Source: Paraburkholderia polaris (GTDB lineage: Bacteria > Pseudomonadota > Gammaproteobacteria > Burkholderiales > Burkholderiaceae). Taken from it: DNA of 64,000 nt. The notes beneath the pieces were generated by a model. It did no database searches. It saw only the letters and a list, made by a program, of their open reading frames with translations, and was not told the DNA's origin. Positions 25,390 to 35,314 of the stretch are shown here, in pieces (the stretch's first letter is position 1; every line of letters begins with the position of its first letter). The stretch covers positions 62,001-126,000 of the forward strand of contig NZ_JABBGJ010000001.1 in assembly GCF_012927345.1 (NCBI RefSeq), read 5' to 3'. Position numbers and translations under genes: made by a program.

Positions 25390-27697
25390 TTATGGTTCCT
25401 TTATTGTCGACGTTGAAAGTAGCGTCCTGCTGGAGTTCGGCGAGCAAACCCATGGCGCTGGTGAAGCGAGTGGTCGGATCCGCCGTCAGCGAGCGCAAAC
25501 CGCGCTCAAGTGTGTCGATTGCTTCGGCTATGCGGCCGGTGGAGCGCAGCAGGTCGGCGAGGTAACGCGCGGCGTCCACGCGCGCAGGCACCGAGCCGAA
25601 CGCGAGTGCGGTGGACAGCGCGGTGCGCAGACCCAGTTCGGCAGCGTTCACTTCGCCGAGTGCCCACTGCGCGCGTGCCCGGGTGACCAGGAGTTCGCCC
25701 AGGTAGACACGTTCCTGACGGGCGAGGGTCTCGTCGATCGCGGCGGCGAGAATCGCCTCGCAGGTCTTCGCGCGACCGGCGCGCAGCAGCGCCTCGCCGT
25801 GCTGCCACGCCTTGAAGGAATAGAACAGCGCACCGCCGTTGCAAACGACGTGGTTGTCGTAGCCATCGAGCATAACCGCTTCCGCTTCGTCGGAATGGCC
25901 GAGCGAGCTGAGGTGGCACGCGCGGAGTATCTGGCCGATGCCGCGATAGAACGCGAAGCCGTTCGCGATCGACACCGATTCGAGTTCGCTCGCGAGGGGC
26001 CCTAGCCGGTCCAGGTCTTCGAACAGGCAGGCGAGCCAGGCGGCGCCCTGCAGGTTGACGGCATGAGCGAACGCGTGCGCGCCTGGCTCGGACGCGCGCA
26101 GGATCAACATCTCCATGGCGCGCCGCGCCTGCGCGAATGCGCCGATCTGGTAGGCGGCGAGTCCTTCGAAAGTCAACGCGAGACTGGCGAGATCGATCCC
26201 TTGCGAGCCAGTACGCGTGTCGTCGCGCGCCACGCCAAGCAGGTTGCCGCGCGCGAGACAGGCGAGGGCTTCCTCGCTGTCGCCAAGCCAGAAGAGGGTA
26301 TTGGTCATCGCGACGTGAGCTTCGTCGAGTGAAACCCGGTCACCGCCGTTCTGCGCGCGCTCAAGCATGTTCTGCGCGGTCGCACGCGCTTGCTTGAGTT
26401 GAAGCGTCGTCAGCTGTGTGGTCCAGACGCCGAACTGGATCGCGGCGATTTCGGCGGGGGCACAGACGCCTTCGCCAATTGCCAGTGCGGCGGCGTAGCA
26501 GGCGGTAGCCTCCGCGTACAGCCAGCCATGCACGCTACGCAAGCTCATGCCGAGCAACCGGTAGGCGTCGAACTGTAGACGGCGCGCGGCCTCCTGTTCG
26601 TGGGGTGTCTGTAGCAGGTCGAGGCAGCGGCGCAACGGCGGAATGGCTTCGGCGAACTTCGATTCCTCGATCAGCGCGCTCGCATGTTCGAGACACTTGC
26701 GCGCTTCCCGGTGATGTTCCTCGCGCGATTTCAGACGCCGCTCGATTGTCTTGCGGCCCACGCCCAGCAGTGTGGCCGCCGCACTCTTGTTGCCTCCGGT
26801 CCGCTCGAGCGCGCGGTCGATCAAAAGGTCTTCGGCAGCGGCGAGCTTGTCGCGTCCTTCGAGTTGCAACAGCATGTCGGCCAGGCTTGCGCGCGACACC
26901 GGTCCACCGGTTTCGTTGGCGAGAAACGGCTCGAGCGAGTCGACATCGATGAGTGTGTTTTCGGCGAGCACGCTCAACTGGCTGATCAGGTTGCGCAATT
27001 GCCGGATGTGGCCCGGCCACCCGTGCTGAGCAAGCCGGCGGACGGCGGCCGGTGAAAACTCAAGACGACGCGCGTGCTGCGACGCGAAGTGGGTGACTAG
27101 GGCAGGGATGTCCTCGACGCGCTGCTCAAGTCCGGGCACTGCAAGCACGAAGACCGCGAGCCGGTAGAAGAGGTCCTCGCGGAATAGCCCTTCGCGCGCG
27201 AGTTCGCGCAGGTCGCGGTGGGTCGAGGCAACCACGCGTCCTGCGAAGTGCAGACTGGTTGACGAACCAATCGGACGGAAAGTTCGCGTTTCAAGTACGC
27301 GCAGCAGTTTGGGTTGCAGCGCGAGCGGCAGTTCGCCGATTTCATCGAGCAGCAGCGTGCCCTTGCCGACCTGCTGGAAAAGTCCCTGGCGGTTTTCGCC
27401 CGCGCCGGTGAACGCGCCTTTAACGTGCCCAAACAGTTCGGCTTCGACGAGGTTCTCTGGAATCGCGCCACAGTTGACGTCGACGAACGGTTGATCCTGG
27501 CGCAGGCTGTGCGCGTGCACACGGCGAGCGATCAGTTCCTTGCCCGAACCGGTTGGCCCAAAAATGAGCAACGGATGATCGGTAGGAGCGACCCGATCGA
27601 TCATGCGGACCAGTTGGCGAAACGCTGGCGCGCCGCCCACGAAGGCGCCGGAATCAGCCTTGTCGTGGACGAACGGAACGATAGGGGGATAGCTCAT
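25379..27697 (-). CDS. Sigma-54 activator with AAA+ - HTH - TPR-like order
   Basis: A 772-residue enhancer-binding protein. The AAA+ domain begins almost at the N-terminus: Walker A GPTGSGKE (47-54), the sigma-54-contacting GAFTGA loop (94-99) and Walker B LLLDEIGE (115-122). A Fis-type helix-turn-helix (NKSAAATLLGVGRKTIERRL, about 303-322) follows. There is no N-terminal receiver or GAF domain. Instead about 450 alpha-helical residues resembling TPR repeats follow the HTH, so the sensor is probably C-terminal. It heads an operon with DUF917 and racemase genes and most likely controls it. GAFTGA is intact, so it should activate RNA polymerase-sigma-54. Confidence 0.85.
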   Translation of the reverse strand: MSYPPIVPFVHDKADSGAFVGGAPAFRQLVRMIDRVAPTDHPLLIFGPTGSGKELIARRVHAHSLRQDQPFVDVNCGAIPENLVEAELFGHVKGAFTGAGENRQGLFQQVGKGTLLLDEIGELPLALQPKLLRVLETRTFRPIGSSTSLHFAGRVVASTHRDLRELAREGLFREDLFYRLAVFVLAVPGLEQRVEDIPALVTHFASQHARRLEFSPAAVRRLAQHGWPGHIRQLRNLISQLSVLAENTLIDVDSLEPFLANETGGPVSRASLADMLLQLEGRDKLAAAEDLLIDRALERTGGNKSAAATLLGVGRKTIERRLKSREEHHREARKCLEHASALIEESKFAEAIPPLRRCLDLLQTPHEQEAARRLQFDAYRLLGMSLRSVHGWLYAEATACYAAALAIGEGVCAPAEIAAIQFGVWTTQLTTLQLKQARATAQNMLERAQNGGDRVSLDEAHVAMTNTLFWLGDSEEALACLARGNLLGVARDDTRTGSQGIDLASLALTFEGLAAYQIGAFAQARRAMEMLILRASEPGAHAFAHAVNLQGAAWLACLFEDLDRLGPLASELESVSIANGFAFYRGIGQILRACHLSSLGHSDEAEAVMLDGYDNHVVCNGGALFYSFKAWQHGEALLRAGRAKTCEAILAAAIDETLARQERVYLGELLVTRARAQWALGEVNAAELGLRTALSTALAFGSVPARVDAARYLADLLRSTGRIAEAIDTLERGLRSLTADPTTRFTSAMGLLAELQQDATFNVDNKGTINGI

Positions 27698-28304
27698 TAC
27701 AAAATACGCTCCACAAGAACCGCGCGTGGCTCTACGCGGAAATTGCCGTCGAAAAGACGGCGGTCATGCATTGACCTGGTGTCTGGCGAAGTCTTCCGAT
27801 TGCACTGTCGGGACCGCCCGCCGCAAGAAGACAAGGAGTATGACGGCTTGTCGTCGCTATTGTCCTTTCGAAATTAATCCTCGCGCCAGCGCCTCTGCGG
27901 ATTTCATCGCAGTGTCCTGCGAACTATGTATCGCTTTCTGGCTGATGACTGATGAAAGGTTGCAGCGGTGACGCCGATTCGGCGACGGTCGTGGTTTATT
28001 GCGGGTAAGGGCCGGGCATAAATGAGTATTTGCCGCGACGGCGGAAGCACGCCTAGCCGGTTTGACGATGCATTACCCGGATAACGGCGTCTCAGCGATG
28101 GTTCTTTAATGGTACCGAAGGGAGCGTTACAGAACCTGGACTGTGCAGCGGACTTGAGCGAGCAGATGAGCTCTCTGCGGTAGCGGTGATCGTAAAAATG
28201 AAAAGCGTCACGGATGCCGTCCCTGGCCTATCGCGCGAAAGGTGAATGTCAAAATTGGCGACCGCGCCGCAGCCGCCTGATCATTGAGCTTGCGGCCGAA
28301 CGGT
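27698..28304. other. Intergenic region upstream of the sigma-54 activator
   Basis: About 600 bases without a credible gene. A small hairpin, GCCGTC / GACGGC with loop GAAAA, lies at 27745-27761, about 50 bases before the activator gene. A dispersed repeat described separately lies at 28187-28210. No -24/-12 promoter with correct spacing was found. Confidence 0.4.
28187..28210 (+). repeat. Dispersed 24-bp repeat, copy 1
   Basis: This 24-base segment, starting TGATCGTAAAAATG and ending AGCGTCA, matches 43745-43768 at 21 of 24 positions in the same orientation. It may be the end of a lost insertion sequence. Confidence 0.45.
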
Positions 28305-29393
28305 TCAGCCCGTGGAAGCATTCCTGGTAATGGCCGCCACGACTGCGTCACCCATCGCGCATGTGCCGACCTTGGTGGTGCCTTCGGAATAAATATCTGC
28401 CGTACGTAATCCCGATGCGAGCACATCTCTGACCGCAGATTCAATACGGTTTGCGGCGGCAGCCTGATTGAGTGAGAAACGCAACATCATGGCAGCGGAC
28501 AGTATCGTAGCCAAAGGATTCGCGATGCCTTTGCCCGCGATGTCCGGAGCGCTGCCGTGGCTGGGTTCGTACAGGCCCTGGTTGCCTGCGTTCAGGCTGG
28601 CCGATGGCAGCATGCCAATGGAGCCAGTGAGCATTGCGGCTTCGTCACTGAGGATGTCGCCAAACATGTTGCCGGTGACGATCACGTCAAATTTCTTCGG
28701 CGCCTTGACCAGTTGCATCGCCGCATTGTCGACGTACATATGGTCGAGCTCTACGTCTGGGTAGTCCTTGCTGACTTCGGCCATGATGTCCCGCCAGAAT
28801 TGAGAGGTTTCCAGCACATTAGCCTTGTCGACGCTGGTGACACGCCCATTGCGTTTGCGCGCAGCCTGGAAGGCGACATGGGCAATGCGCTCAACTTCGG
28901 GACGCGAGTAGCGCATGGTGTCGAAGCCTTCTTCCGCGCCGGGGAAATGACCGTCCGCCGCGGTGCGGCGTCCACGGGGTTGGCCAAAATAAACGTCGCC
29001 GGTCGCATCGCGGATGATCAGTATGTCAAGACCTGAGATGAGTTCCGGCTTGAGACTTGAAGCGCCGACCAGTTGCTCGTAGCAAATCGCAGGGCGGAGA
29101 TTGGCAAACAGACCGAGATTCATACGCAGTCCGAGGATTGCCTGCTCGGGACGCAAGGGGCGGTCCAACTGGTCGTATCTCCAATCGCCCACGGCGCCGA
29201 ACAACACGGCGTCGGCCTCCTTGGCCAGCTTCAGCGTGGCTTCCGGCAGCGGATGATTGGTTGCCGCGTAGGCCACACCTCCAGCCAGGGCGAATTCGGT
29301 TTCAAGTTTCAGGTCCAGGACATTCAGGACCTTGATGGCTTCAGCGACGATTTCGGTTCCGATGCCGTCGCCCGGAAGGATTGCGATTTTCAT
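28305..29393 (-). CDS. leuB: 3-Isopropylmalate dehydrogenase paralogue
   Basis: A 362-residue NAD-dependent decarboxylating dehydrogenase of the LeuB type (leucine synthesis: 3-isopropylmalate to 2-oxoisocaproate). Visible motifs: LPGDGIG at the N-terminus, YFGQPRGR with the catalytic tyrosine, VDKANVL with the catalytic lysine, [10 protein letters not shown], and [15 protein letters not shown] with the metal-binding aspartates. The usual RE-L-T/N-G loop before YFG reads IRDATGD, keeping the arginine but changing the next residues. No leuC or leuD is adjacent, so this is probably a second copy of the gene or one with a shifted substrate. Confidence 0.82.
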   Translation of the reverse strand: MKIAILPGDGIGTEIVAEAIKVLNVLDLKLETEFALAGGVAYAATNHPLPEATLKLAKEADAVLFGAVGDWRYDQLDRPLRPEQAILGLRMNLGLFANLRPAICYEQLVGASSLKPELISGLDILIIRDATGDVYFGQPRGRRTAADGHFPGAEEGFDTMRYSRPEVERIAHVAFQAARKRNGRVTSVDKANVLETSQFWRDIMAEVSKDYPDVELDHMYVDNAAMQLVKAPKKFDVIVTGNMFGDILSDEAAMLTGSIGMLPSASLNAGNQGLYEPSHGSAPDIAGKGIANPLATILSAAMMLRFSLNQAAAANRIESAVRDVLASGLRTADIYSEGTTKVGTCAMGDAVVAAITRNASTG

Positions 29394-29866
29394 GGGCAGA
29401 TTTTCTGTAGGTTGAATAATTCACTGGCTCGTTTCAGGTCTTTTCGTATCGACCGGCGCGTCGATTCGCTCAAGATCTCTGCCTTTGGCGTGGGTCTGCT
29501 TTGACTAGATACGCGTGCGCACTGGGCTCGAACCGCACACTGAAGACTGCGTTGGATCCGTTGTTATCTGAAATGAACTCGCGGCTGGTGAATTAAAAAG
29601 TATTGTTCACCCACTTTTAAACCCGGACAAGGCAAGTGTCGATCCCGGTATAAATGGTGCCGTGATCGATTCTCATACTCGGCGAGCGCAGAGAACTTTC
29701 AAGCTCGAACTTCCTGATCGGAGCAACGTACGCGCGGCGGTCGGCGAACCCTGGCTCGAAATGTTGTCGACTCTTCCCGTCCCGGTGAGCTCGCCGAAAT
29801 CGAGCGACACCAGCAGTGGCTCCGGCAGCTTCTGCGTTGCCCGGCTTCGCCGGCCGGCGGCGCGAC
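29394..29866. other. Intergenic region with no recognisable gene
   Basis: About 470 bases. Open frames on both strands between 29640 and 29870 have no domain I recognise. The part near 29590-29630 is AT-rich (GAATTAAAAAGTATTG). Confidence 0.35.
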
Positions 29867-30796
29867 TCATGCGATGCTGCCCGCAAACCTTTCAGCTAAT
29901 CGCTCCCGCTCGAACGCCTCGACGACGAAATCGACAAACACCCGTGTTTTCGCCGGCAGCAGCGCTCGCGTTGCGTAATAGATCGAAATCGTTCCGGCGT
30001 CCGCGTACCAGCGCGGTAGCAATCGCACGAGTTCGCCCCGTCCGATCGACGACAGCGCGTCCGACACGGCCAGCAGCGCAACACCCAGTCCGAGAATCGC
30101 GGCCTCGCGCATCGCTGCCGGGTCGTCGACCGTGATGGTCTCGCCGAGTCGCGCAAGCATTTCGCCGCCCACCGTATCGCGCATCGTCCGGTGGAGCACG
30201 CGGCCGGTGCGGCTCGAGCGCATCACGATGCCGTCGAGGTCCGCAAGATCACCGGGATCGGTTGGTGGCACGCGGCCGGCCATGTAAGCCGGAGACGCCA
30301 CCGCCACGAGATGCGCAGGCGCCAATGTGCGCGACACGACGCCCGGTGCGAGCTCGAAACCACCACCCAGCGCTGCATCGTATCCCTCTGCAATCAAGTC
30401 GACCTGTCGGTTCTCGAAGTGCCAATCCGGACGAATCATCGGATAGCGGGCGAGGAACGCCGGCAGCAGCGGCATGACGTACGTCATGCCAAACGTCGGC
30501 GCCATGCTGACTTTCAGCGCGCCCGCCGGCTCGCTGCGATCGGTCGAGACGGACGCGATCGCTGCCTGCAGCGCGTCCAGACTACCGCCAATTTCCGCTA
30601 GAAAGCGCTCTCCCGCCTCGGTCAGCGTGAGCTTGCGCGTCGAGCGTTGGAACAGTCGCGCGCCAAGATTGCGTTCTAGCAACGCAACGTTCCGACTAAC
30701 CGCAGCGGGCGTCAGCGCAAGACGCCGCGCGGCCGCGGAGAAGCTGCCCGTTTCGGCGCTGCGTACGAACGACTCGAGGTTGGCGAGGGTTTCCAT
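29867..30796 (-). CDS. LysR-type regulator
   Basis: A 309-residue regulator. The N-terminal winged helix-turn-helix has the LysR signature (FVRSAETGSFSAAARRLALTPAAVSRNVALLER, about residues 10-42, with FQRSTRKLTLTEAGE following). The effector-binding domain is full length and typical of the CrgA/DsdC-like subgroup found next to small oxidoreductases. It diverges from the NADP-binding protein gene at 30976 with about 180 bases between, so it may control that gene. The effector is not known. Confidence 0.88.
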   Translation of the reverse strand: METLANLESFVRSAETGSFSAAARRLALTPAAVSRNVALLERNLGARLFQRSTRKLTLTEAGERFLAEIGGSLDALQAAIASVSTDRSEPAGALKVSMAPTFGMTYVMPLLPAFLARYPMIRPDWHFENRQVDLIAEGYDAALGGGFELAPGVVSRTLAPAHLVAVASPAYMAGRVPPTDPGDLADLDGIVMRSSRTGRVLHRTMRDTVGGEMLARLGETITVDDPAAMREAAILGLGVALLAVSDALSSIGRGELVRLLPRWYADAGTISIYYATRALLPAKTRVFVDFVVEAFERERLAERFAGSIA

Positions 30797-30975
30797 ACAC
30801 GGATCTTAAAGCATTGCTTGAAAATAATTCAAGAAATTACCCGCTAATCATCGAGCAATTAAGGCGGCAACATTCGCTCGTTCGCCTTGGGGAGTGAACG
30901 TCACATGTCCTTCCCTTGCCGGCACGGACGGCGGCTTTACCACTTGATTCATCACCCTTCATCAGGAGCATTGTT

Positions 30976-31578
30976 ATGAGCACCATCGGTATCATCGGAG
31001 CAGGCGCCATCGGGTCCGCGTTCGCGAAAGCGTTGGCGGGCAAAGGCCTCGAAGCCATCATTGCGAACAGCCGAGGGCCGGCCTCACTCGCGGACCTTGC
31101 GCGCGAACTCGGCCCCTCGATCACCCCGGGAACGCGCGAACAAGCGGCCGCGCAGGACATCGTCCTCGTCGCAGTGAACTGGTCGAAGCTGCCGGCCGCC
31201 CTAGCCGGGCTGCCGGACTTCGGCGGACGTATCGTGATTGACGCGAACAACCCGATCGAGGCGCCGCTGTTCGAACCAGCCGAATTGCATGGCCAGACGT
31301 CGAGTGAAGCATTCGCGGACCTCGTGCCGGGCGCACGCGTCGTGAAGGCGTTCAATCATCTGCCGGCGCACCTCATCTCCGATGATCCACAGGCCGAGGG
31401 CGGACACCGCGTGTTGTTCTTCGCAGGAGATGACGCGCATGCGAAATCGGCTGTGAGCGGACTGATCGAGCGGCTCGGCTTCTTCGGTATCGACCTGGGT
31501 TCGCTTGAAGGCGGGGGGCGGCTAGTTCAAATCCCGGGCGGCCCGCTGCCTGTGCTGAACCTCGTCAAACTGGGATAG
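30976..31578 (+). CDS. F420-dependent-reductase-like NADP-binding protein
   Basis: A 200-residue Rossmann protein of the NADPH-dependent F420 reductase / FNO family (F420_oxidored domain). GIIGAGAIGSAFAKAL (4-19) is the dinucleotide-binding loop, followed by IIANSRGP, VLVAVNWSKLP, IDANNPIE and VKAFNHLPA, all family landmarks. In bacteria without F420 these small proteins act as NADP-linked reductases of unknown substrate. AGGAG precedes ATG 30976. It diverges from a LysR gene and is followed by a terminator. Confidence 0.82.
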   Translation: MSTIGIIGAGAIGSAFAKALAGKGLEAIIANSRGPASLADLARELGPSITPGTREQAAAQDIVLVAVNWSKLPAALAGLPDFGGRIVIDANNPIEAPLFEPAELHGQTSSEAFADLVPGARVVKAFNHLPAHLISDDPQAEGGHRVLFFAGDDAHAKSAVSGLIERLGFFGIDLGSLEGGGRLVQIPGGPLPVLNLVKLG

Positions 31579-31582
31579 GCAA

Positions 31583-31610
31583 TGAAAGGCGCGGTATGAG
31601 GCGCCTTTCA
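31583..31610 (+). terminator. Intrinsic-type terminator
   Basis: A perfect 10-bp stem TGAAAGGCGC / GCGCCTTTCA with an eight-base loop begins five bases after the stop of the NADP-binding protein gene. Confidence 0.65.
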
Positions 31611-31846
31611 CACAAAAACTCAGGCACGCCCCGCGAGCGGCTGCTCTAGTGCGCAAACGGTCACTCCTATACCGAGTTCGCGTACGACAGCTCTGGGTCC
31701 GATCGTGCGCATTCGCTGAAGTCGAGATCGGTTGTTCGGTGCCGCCGCATTACGGTACGCCGTGCGGCGAGCCTGCTTGCAGAGGCAACGCCTCAGCGCA
31801 AGCACGGAGACTTTCCCGCCGACGATCAAGCCGGCCAACCCGCAAA

Positions 31847-32692
31847 TCAAGCCCTCAACGGCAGCCAGATCTCGAGCCCGCCCATGCCGCTGATGGGATC
31901 GAACTTCTCGTCATAGCGCTCGAAATTCGGCGCATCCGCAGGCACATGCCCCGACGCCGGCAGCCATTGATTCCAGATCGTGTTCACGGTGCGCCGGATC
32001 GTCGAGATATGCTCGCGATGGCTGAATACCGCATAACGTTGCGCGGCAATGCGTACGCGGCTTAACTCCGCGGGCAGGGCCGAGAAGTCGCTGACTTCGA
32101 CGCCGCACAGGTAGTCGAAATTGCCCGCGTCATCCGCGTTGTAGCAGACGCCGTAAGCTACTCCGCCCACTTGCCCCGGCACCTCACCGAAGTAGTCGCC
32201 AAAGCGCTGCCATTGCGACGGAATGGCTGTGCTGGTGTCGCAGGTATACCGCTCGCTCAGGCCTGCGACGAGAAACGGTTTGCCGTCTTCGAAACGCGGC
32301 TGTTCGAAATGTGTGAGAAGGGTTTCGTCCATTTTGATCGGCTCCACGAGGTTGAGATTGTCGAGGTGACCACGCGCGCGCAGCGCTTCGGGCGTGAGTC
32401 CGAATTGCTCGCGAAATGCGCGCGTGAATGCTTCGTGAGAACCGTAACCGGCGTCGATGGCGACCGTCAGGATGTCGGGGGCACCGTGGGCGAGGCGCCG
32501 TGCCGCTTCGCTCAAGCGACGGGCGCGAACATAGCGCATCACCGAAAGCCCAGTGGCCGCCTCGAAAGCACGCGCCAGATGAAAGCGCGACACGCATCCG
32601 CAGTTGGCGATATCGTCGAGCGTCAGTTCGCGGGCAAAATGGCTTTCGATAAACCAGAGCGCTTTTCCAACGGGGTTCATATCGGCTCTCAT
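31847..32692 (-). CDS. AraC-family regulator with GyrI-like effector domain
   Basis: A 281-residue protein. Residues about 10-110 contain the two AraC helix-turn-helices (LTLDDIANCGCVSRFHLARAFEAATG, then DILTVAIDAGYGSHEAFTRAFREQFG). The rest is a GyrI-like/SOUL-type small-molecule-binding domain beginning near residue 118, ending in EIWLPLR as usual. Such regulators (Rob/BltR-like) respond to drugs or aromatics. Translation could also begin at the in-frame ATG four codons later (32680). It lies beside a DHA2 efflux gene (32795-34297) in the same direction, which fits a multidrug response, though the link is inference. Confidence 0.87.
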   Translation of the reverse strand: MRADMNPVGKALWFIESHFARELTLDDIANCGCVSRFHLARAFEAATGLSVMRYVRARRLSEAARRLAHGAPDILTVAIDAGYGSHEAFTRAFREQFGLTPEALRARGHLDNLNLVEPIKMDETLLTHFEQPRFEDGKPFLVAGLSERYTCDTSTAIPSQWQRFGDYFGEVPGQVGGVAYGVCYNADDAGNFDYLCGVEVSDFSALPAELSRVRIAAQRYAVFSHREHISTIRRTVNTIWNQWLPASGHVPADAPNFERYDEKFDPISGMGGLEIWLPLRA

Positions 32693-32794
32693 GTCTGCAT
32701 GAAGCCAGCATAGCCAAGCGTGATGCGCCGCATTTGATCGCGCTTGCGGTCTTGCAGTTGGGCGTGATCGATTGCCGACACGGCTCGTGTTCGG

Positions 32795-34297
32795 TCAGTA
32801 GTGCTCTGTCTCTGCCGCGTTGCCGGTTGTGGGTGCAGGGCTCGCTGTCGTTACGCCGTGACTGTCTGCATCGGGGTGCGCATCGGCGCCACCTGGCTGC
32901 CCCGGACGCAACAGCAAACCGCCCAGCACACCCGCCGCCGCCGCGAAGATCGCACCGAACAGAAACGCCACGTGATAACCGCTATTGAGCGCCGCCGTGG
33001 CGCTTTCAGAAGCCTGCATCGCGTCGCTGCGCGCGGCAGCGAGACTCGCGAGCACCGCGAGACCGAGTGCGCCACCCATCATGAACGACGTATTGACGAT
33101 ACCGGACGCGAGGCCCGAATCGCTCGGGTCGACGTCGCTCATGGCAGCCAGCAGCATGGGATTGAACGCGATGCCCGCGCCGAAGCCGAGCAGAATCATG
33201 CCGGGCAGCACGTCGAGCACGAAGTTGCCGTTGACCGGTGCGCGTGCGAATAGCGCGAGGCCACACGCCGCGACGAGCAGCCCGACGGCAAGCGGAAGGC
33301 GCAGACCGAAGCGCATCACCACACGCGCCGACAGGCCCAGCGAAAAGAACGCCATGATCAGATTGGCCGGCAAAAACGCGAGCCCCACCTGCAAGGGCCG
33401 GTAGCCGAGTACGCGCTGCAGATACAACGCGGAGATGAAAAACCACGCGAACATGGCCGCCGCCCACAGCACGCCAATCACGTTGGCGGTGGCGACATTG
33501 CGCAGGCGGAACAGACCAAGCGGCATCAACGGATGCTGCACGCGCGCTTCGATAACGAGAAACACGGCCAACAGCGCGAGCGCGGCGAACAGCAGGCCCA
33601 GCGTCTGCGCCGAGGTCCAGCCGGCTTCGTTGCCGTTCACGACTGCGTACACGGCGAGCATCAGCGAAGCAGTCACCGTCACCGCGCCAGCCACGTCGAG
33701 CCGTTCGCCATGAGCATGGCCGCGTGCCGACGGCAAGAGCGCGACGCACAGCGCGTAGACGGCGATGCCGATAGGCAAGTTGACGAGAAAGATCCAGTGC
33801 CAGCTCAGCAGGTTGGTCAGCAGACCGCCGAGCAATACGCCGATGCTGCCGCCCCCCGCGCAGACAAAGCCGTATACGCCCATCGCTTTGGCCCGTTCAC
33901 CGGTCTCGGTGAACAGATTCATGATCAGCGACAGCGAGACAGCGGAGACAACCGCGCCGCCCAAACCCTGCACGGCACGCGCGCACACCAGCAGGATTTG
34001 CGAATTCGCCATGCCGCATGCGAGCGACGCCAGCGTGAATAGCGTGATGCCGCCAAGGAACAGCTTGCGGTGGCCGTAAAGATCGCCGAGCCGCCCGCCA
34101 AGCAGCAGGCAGCCACCGAAGGTGAGCATGTACGCATTGACCACCCACACCAGCGAGGTCTCGGTAAAGCCGAGGTCCGCGGCGATCGACGGCAATGCGA
34201 CGTTCACGATCGTCGTATCGAGCACGATCATGAGCACGCCGAGGCACAGAACGATCAGCGCCAGCCAGCGTTTGTTGCCGTGGATGGAATGGGTCAT
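32795..34297 (-). CDS. DHA2-family (EmrB/QacA) drug efflux pump
   Basis: A 500-residue carrier with 14 hydrophobic helices. Motif A GGRLGDLYGHRKLF follows helix 2 and motif C-type glycine-rich GGSIGVLLGGLL lies in helix 5. VLDTTIVNVALPSIA in helix 1 is the DHA2 signature (motif D1). It uses the proton gradient to export drugs or toxic organics across the inner membrane. AGGAG lies seven bases before ATG 34297. No membrane-fusion partner (emrA) is adjacent. Confidence 0.88.
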   Translation of the reverse strand: MTHSIHGNKRWLALIVLCLGVLMIVLDTTIVNVALPSIAADLGFTETSLVWVVNAYMLTFGGCLLLGGRLGDLYGHRKLFLGGITLFTLASLACGMANSQILLVCARAVQGLGGAVVSAVSLSLIMNLFTETGERAKAMGVYGFVCAGGGSIGVLLGGLLTNLLSWHWIFLVNLPIGIAVYALCVALLPSARGHAHGERLDVAGAVTVTASLMLAVYAVVNGNEAGWTSAQTLGLLFAALALLAVFLVIEARVQHPLMPLGLFRLRNVATANVIGVLWAAAMFAWFFISALYLQRVLGYRPLQVGLAFLPANLIMAFFSLGLSARVVMRFGLRLPLAVGLLVAACGLALFARAPVNGNFVLDVLPGMILLGFGAGIAFNPMLLAAMSDVDPSDSGLASGIVNTSFMMGGALGLAVLASLAAARSDAMQASESATAALNSGYHVAFLFGAIFAAAAGVLGGLLLRPGQPGGADAHPDADSHGVTTASPAPTTGNAAETEHY

Positions 34298-34477
34298 GCA
34301 GGGACTCCTTTGCCGTGGTCAAGCGGATGCAATCGGGTACAAACGGATGCCGGACGTGCCGCCGCTCGGCACGAAGTCGGAAACCCGGTCGGCAACCCGT
34401 TGATGGCAATCGGAAATTTTAGTCTAGCACCCGCGACTTTTGACCCACAACTACGAATTCCTGGGCGGCGTTGGCCG

Positions 34478-35155
34478 TCAATCGCCACCCAGTAGTTCGT
34501 ACTTGCCGCCGCGCTCCAAGGCCCGCTGATAAGCCGGCCGCGCGTGAATGCGCTTCAGGAAATCGACTACGGCGGGAATCTGCCCTTCCATGCCCCCGCG
34601 TGCAGTGGCGGCTTCGAGCGGAAAGCTCATCTGAACATCGGCCGCCGTGAAATCGTTGCCGACGAACCAACCGGTCGCGCCCAATTCCTTATTGATGTAG
34701 CCGAGGTGCAGCTTCAACTGCGGATCGATGAAACTCGATTGCAGCGTCGACGCGATCTTGCGGGCGATCGGTTTGGCGAAGAACGGCATCGGCGCGCTGG
34801 CGATGCGCAGGGCCACCAGCTTGAGCAGCAGCGGCGGCATCGCTGAGCCTTCCGCATAGTGCATCCAGTACGTGTAACGCAGACGCTCGGGCGTGCCCGC
34901 TGCGGGCGCGAAGCGGCCTTGACCGTACTTGTCGACCAGATACTCGATGATTGCGCCCGATTCGGCGATGGTCTGGCCGTCGTCGGTAATGACGGGCGAC
35001 TTGCCGAGCGGATGGACCGCACGCAACTCGGGCGGCGCCAGCATCGTTTTCGGGTCGCGCTCGTAGCGCTTGATCTCGTACGGCACGCCGAGTTCTTCGA
35101 GCAGCCACAACACGCGTTGCGAGCGGGAGTTGTTCAGATGATGGACGATCAGCAT
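34478..35155 (-). CDS. Glutathione S-transferase
   Basis: A 225-residue cytosolic GST. The N-terminal thioredoxin-fold domain begins MLIVHHLNNSRSQRVLWLLEEL, with the conserved LGKSPVI cis-proline and QTIAESGAIIEYL glutathione-binding motif (about residues 60-70). The helical C-terminal domain has the GWFVGNDFTAADVQMSFPLE N-capping motif. Glutathione conjugation or reduction of electrophiles is expected; the substrate is not known. The active-site residue at about position 9-11 appears to be serine in NNSRSQR. Confidence 0.88.
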   Translation of the reverse strand: MLIVHHLNNSRSQRVLWLLEELGVPYEIKRYERDPKTMLAPPELRAVHPLGKSPVITDDGQTIAESGAIIEYLVDKYGQGRFAPAAGTPERLRYTYWMHYAEGSAMPPLLLKLVALRIASAPMPFFAKPIARKIASTLQSSFIDPQLKLHLGYINKELGATGWFVGNDFTAADVQMSFPLEAATARGGMEGQIPAVVDFLKRIHARPAYQRALERGGKYELLGGD

Positions 35156-35314
35156 GGGTCGAGGGACGTTGGCCTGTGGAGTGTCACATCATAGGGATGT
35201 TGTGCCGAGGTGTGGCTCTAGTTGCTCGCCCCTTCGATGAAAGAGGCGGCCATGTGGCGCTTACTCCGATCCCATGCAAAATAGTTGCTGAGGAAAGAAG
35301 CGCTACTTAAGAGG

